Shown here in pieces: positions 62,522-64,000 of a stretch of DNA of 64,000 nucleotides. Each line of letters opens with the position of its first letter. The first letter of the stretch is position 1. The stretch comes from Kordiimonas aquimaris. Lineage in GTDB: Bacteria; Pseudomonadota; Alphaproteobacteria; Sphingomonadales; Kordiimonadaceae. The stretch is taken from assembly GCF_025574485.1 (NCBI RefSeq), contig NZ_JAOBPO010000002.1, positions 684,501 to 748,500 of the forward strand, written 5' to 3'. Made by a program: the position numbers and the translations under genes. The notes under the pieces were generated by a model. It was given only the letters and a program-made list of their open reading frames with translations, was not told where the DNA came from and ran no database searches.

Positions 62522-63469
62522 TCAAGCGGCTCTGGCATTTAACAAGCTGTGATCTTTGCGATATTTACCTGGACCGATACCAATGGTTTTCTTGAAAACT
62601 TTGCTAAATGCGGCAAGAGATTGATACCCGACTTCCTCCGCAATCAAATCGGTTGGCATATCGTTTTGGATTAGAAAATTGCAAGCCTTTTGCATACGCC
62701 ACATTGTGACATAATGCATGGGTGTTGTTTGCATAAGGTATCGAAAGCGGTCAGCGAAAACGGAACGAGATAACCCTGCTTCTGCCGCAAGAAGTTCAAT
62801 TGTCCAGGTGTCGGCTGGTTTTTGGTGGAATGCTTTTAATGATCGCCCAATATGTCTGTCTGCAACTGCTTTAAGGAATCCTTTTTCATGCCCTGTAAAT
62901 TTGTTCCATACGCGAACGGCATGAATGAAGAGAATTTCAGATAGATGCTTGATAATAACTTCATTACCCATATTGCTTGACTGAGACTCGTATGACATGA
63001 AGCGCATTGCTTGTTCAAACCACGAGAAATCAAGCGCTTGTTTGCCGCTAATTAGTATGTAGTCCGGTAGCTCAGAAATAAGGGGGTGATGAAAGTTTTG
63101 ATCGAACTGAAAATGACCACATACCAGTTTGTTCATCCCGTCGTCGTTACCGCCGTATATAAGATGACCTTCGCCAGTAAATCCGCTGGTCTCCAAAACG
63201 GCGTCCAATGTCGCCGGAGGAGTGTCTAACTTGTCCAGCAAAACATGTGCTTTACCATGCGGTATTATGATCATGTCGCCAGGAGACAGCAAAACAGGTT
63301 TTTCGACACCTTCGACCTTTACCCAGCATTCCCCGCCTATAGCGAGATGAAAGCGTGCAACATTTTGATAAGCAGGCACCTGAACGCCCCACGGCGGCGA
63401 AAATTCGGTGACAAAATACAGAGAGCCTCTAAATTGTAGAAGGTCCAATATATCACTCAAAACATCCAT
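62522..63469 (-). CDS. AraC family regulator with cupin sensor domain
   Basis: 315 residues. N-terminal cupin of AraC_binding_1/6 type: RFHLAIGGECWVKVEGVEKPVLLSPGDMIIIPHGKAH. The C-terminal double helix-turn-helix is IELLAAEAGLSRSVFADRFRYLM and LIAEEVGYQSLAAFSKVFKKTIGIGPGKYRK. Divergent from a VOC-family gene 162 bp away, with a perfect 8-bp inverted repeat in between. It probably controls that gene. The stop adjoins the convergent UDG-like stop. Confidence 0.92.
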   Translation of the reverse strand: MDVLSDILDLLQFRGSLYFVTEFSPPWGVQVPAYQNVARFHLAIGGECWVKVEGVEKPVLLSPGDMIIIPHGKAHVLLDKLDTPPATLDAVLETSGFTGEGHLIYGGNDDGMNKLVCGHFQFDQNFHHPLISELPDYILISGKQALDFSWFEQAMRFMSYESQSSNMGNEVIIKHLSEILFIHAVRVWNKFTGHEKGFLKAVADRHIGRSLKAFHQKPADTWTIELLAAEAGLSRSVFADRFRYLMQTTPMHYVTMWRMQKACNFLIQNDMPTDLIAEEVGYQSLAAFSKVFKKTIGIGPGKYRKDHSLLNARAA

Positions 63470-63556
63470 TTTAGTCTCCGTTACAAACTCGCTGATATCT
63501 ATGTATGCCTGTTAATTTAGCTTTAGCAAGAAATCAGGACGAATAGTCAAAAAATC

Positions 63557-63581
63557 AAGATTAATGCACATTGTTAATCTT
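63557..63581. promoter_or_regulatory. Inverted repeat between araC and the VOC gene
   Basis: AAGATTAA (63557-63564) and TTAATCTT (63574-63581) are perfect 8-bp arms with a 9-bp spacer. They lie 50 bp before the VOC ATG and 88 bp before the araC start. Candidate site for AraC-family binding or a divergent-promoter regulator. Confidence 0.45.
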
Positions 63582-63631
63582 ATTGGCATGGTTAATTTCT
63601 CTTTTCCTTCAATGAGACAGGAAAAAGAAAA

Positions 63632-64000
63632 ATGATCGACCATTTAAGCGTTGGGGTAGATAACTTGGCTCGCGCCAAGAAATTCTACGACAAGAGCCTT
63701 AATGCGCTAGGCCTGAGTTGCCTCGCAGAGATGGATGGCTTGATTGCATACGGTGCCGAGCACATTCAGTTTTTAGCAATGATGCCATTTAATGGTGAAA
63801 CCTTCACTAGCGCTAATGGTATGCACATTGCTTTTCATGCCAGTTCTTCGCAGGCGGTTGACGCATTCTATAATGCCGCATTGAGCGAAGGCGCGACATG
63901 TGAAGGTGCCCCAGGTACACGTGCTTATCCACATAAAGAAGTTTACGCCGCATATGTGCGTGACCCATTTGGCCATAAGCTTGAAGCATTAACAAATGGC
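63632..64000 (+). CDS. VOC family protein (glyoxalase-like), C-terminal end outside the window
   Basis: ATG 63632 opens a frame that reads to the right edge (123 codons so far). Start: MIDHLSVGVDNLARAKKFYDKSLNALGLSCLAEMDGLIAYG. Later AYVRDPFGHKLEALTNG, the usual VOC C-terminal strand with a metal-ligand-like position. GACAGGAAAAAGAAAA precedes the ATG. Divergent from araC, so probably its target. A frequently seen AraC partner is a glyoxalase or dioxygenase-like enzyme. Confidence 0.88.
   Translation, partial: MIDHLSVGVDNLARAKKFYDKSLNALGLSCLAEMDGLIAYGAEHIQFLAMMPFNGETFTSANGMHIAFHASSSQAVDAFYNAALSEGATCEGAPGTRAYPHKEVYAAYVRDPFGHKLEALTNG

Noticed and set aside
1-64000. Insertion sequences, prophage, CRISPR arrays
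   Set aside because: No transposase, integrase, phage structural gene, terminal inverted repeat or direct repeat array was found.

Overview
The window looks like a chromosomal segment of a flagellated, probably marine, hydrocarbon-oxidising alphaproteobacterium with moderate GC. The main evidence is a SciP-type (DUF1153) CtrA inhibitor set between flgE and fliF, an alpha-type RNase P RNA, an elongator tRNA-Met with encoded CCA, and AlkB, P450 and flavin monooxygenase genes. I cannot fix the order; Kordiimonadales-like lineages are a guess. I see no insertion sequence, prophage, integron or CRISPR array. The layout is ordinary chromosome with many short operons.

Region by region. 1-8000 (minus strand) is a flagellar block: fliK-flgD, flgE, sciP, fliF-fliG-fliH (fliH runs off the left edge). 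Two sites with exact sigma-54 GG-N10-GC geometry precede fliK and flgE, and GGCAA/TTGC inverted motifs lie near fliF and about 100 bp upstream of the fliK promoter, where an FlbD-type enhancer would be expected. 8271-9422 is mnmA. 9419-12575 (minus) holds an exported amidohydrolase, a DUF2147 protein and alkB. The gap between alkB and a divergent tetR contains a strong candidate small RNA with two identical CCUCCUCCCCC anti-Shine-Dalgarno motifs and a classic terminator. 13.6-17.7 kb carries a VOC protein, a tricorn-type protease and tRNA-Met. 17.7-20.2 kb is a Slam-like outer-membrane translocator coupled to a TbpB-like surface lipoprotein. 20.4-25.6 kb has fumC, an MDR oxidoreductase, a DCC protein and two SDRs, one with a Tat-like signal. 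25.6-32.9 kb has a beta-propeller protein, a hemolysin III protein, a TrmB-like methyltransferase, marR plus a crotonase with matching palindromes, an MFS carrier, an AmgK-like kinase and a glycosyltransferase. 33.1-37.6 kb is signalling: PepSY protein, response regulator, sensor kinase, hybrid kinase and a universal stress protein. 37.7-46.6 kb is oxidative metabolism: a P450-GMC operon, a fused hydantoinase/oxoprolinase and a Baeyer-Villiger-like monooxygenase. 46.6-50.7 kb has a BlaI/BlaR1-type pair with two operators; the sensor has a C-terminal solenoid of about eight 34-residue SDYE repeats. 51.0-53.3 kb is a tandem pair of KAS III-like enzymes of identical length. 53.4-57.8 kb is a co-directional run: TerB-DnaJ, EamA, AmpD-like amidase, a repeat-rich exported protein and tetR. 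57.8-64 kb holds a small lipoprotein, rnpB, a large zinc metalloprotease, a YHS protein, a uracil-DNA glycosylase-like protein, araC and a VOC gene cut by the right edge.

The most distinctive items are the anti-SD small RNA (or alkB leader attenuator), the Slam/surface-lipoprotein pair, the SDYE-repeat BlaR1-type sensor, and the sigma-54/SciP flagellar wiring. Many start codons were moved inward from the longest possible reading frame because a Shine-Dalgarno site or signal peptide fits better; each case is explained in its entry. All function calls come from reading motifs; no database search was run.
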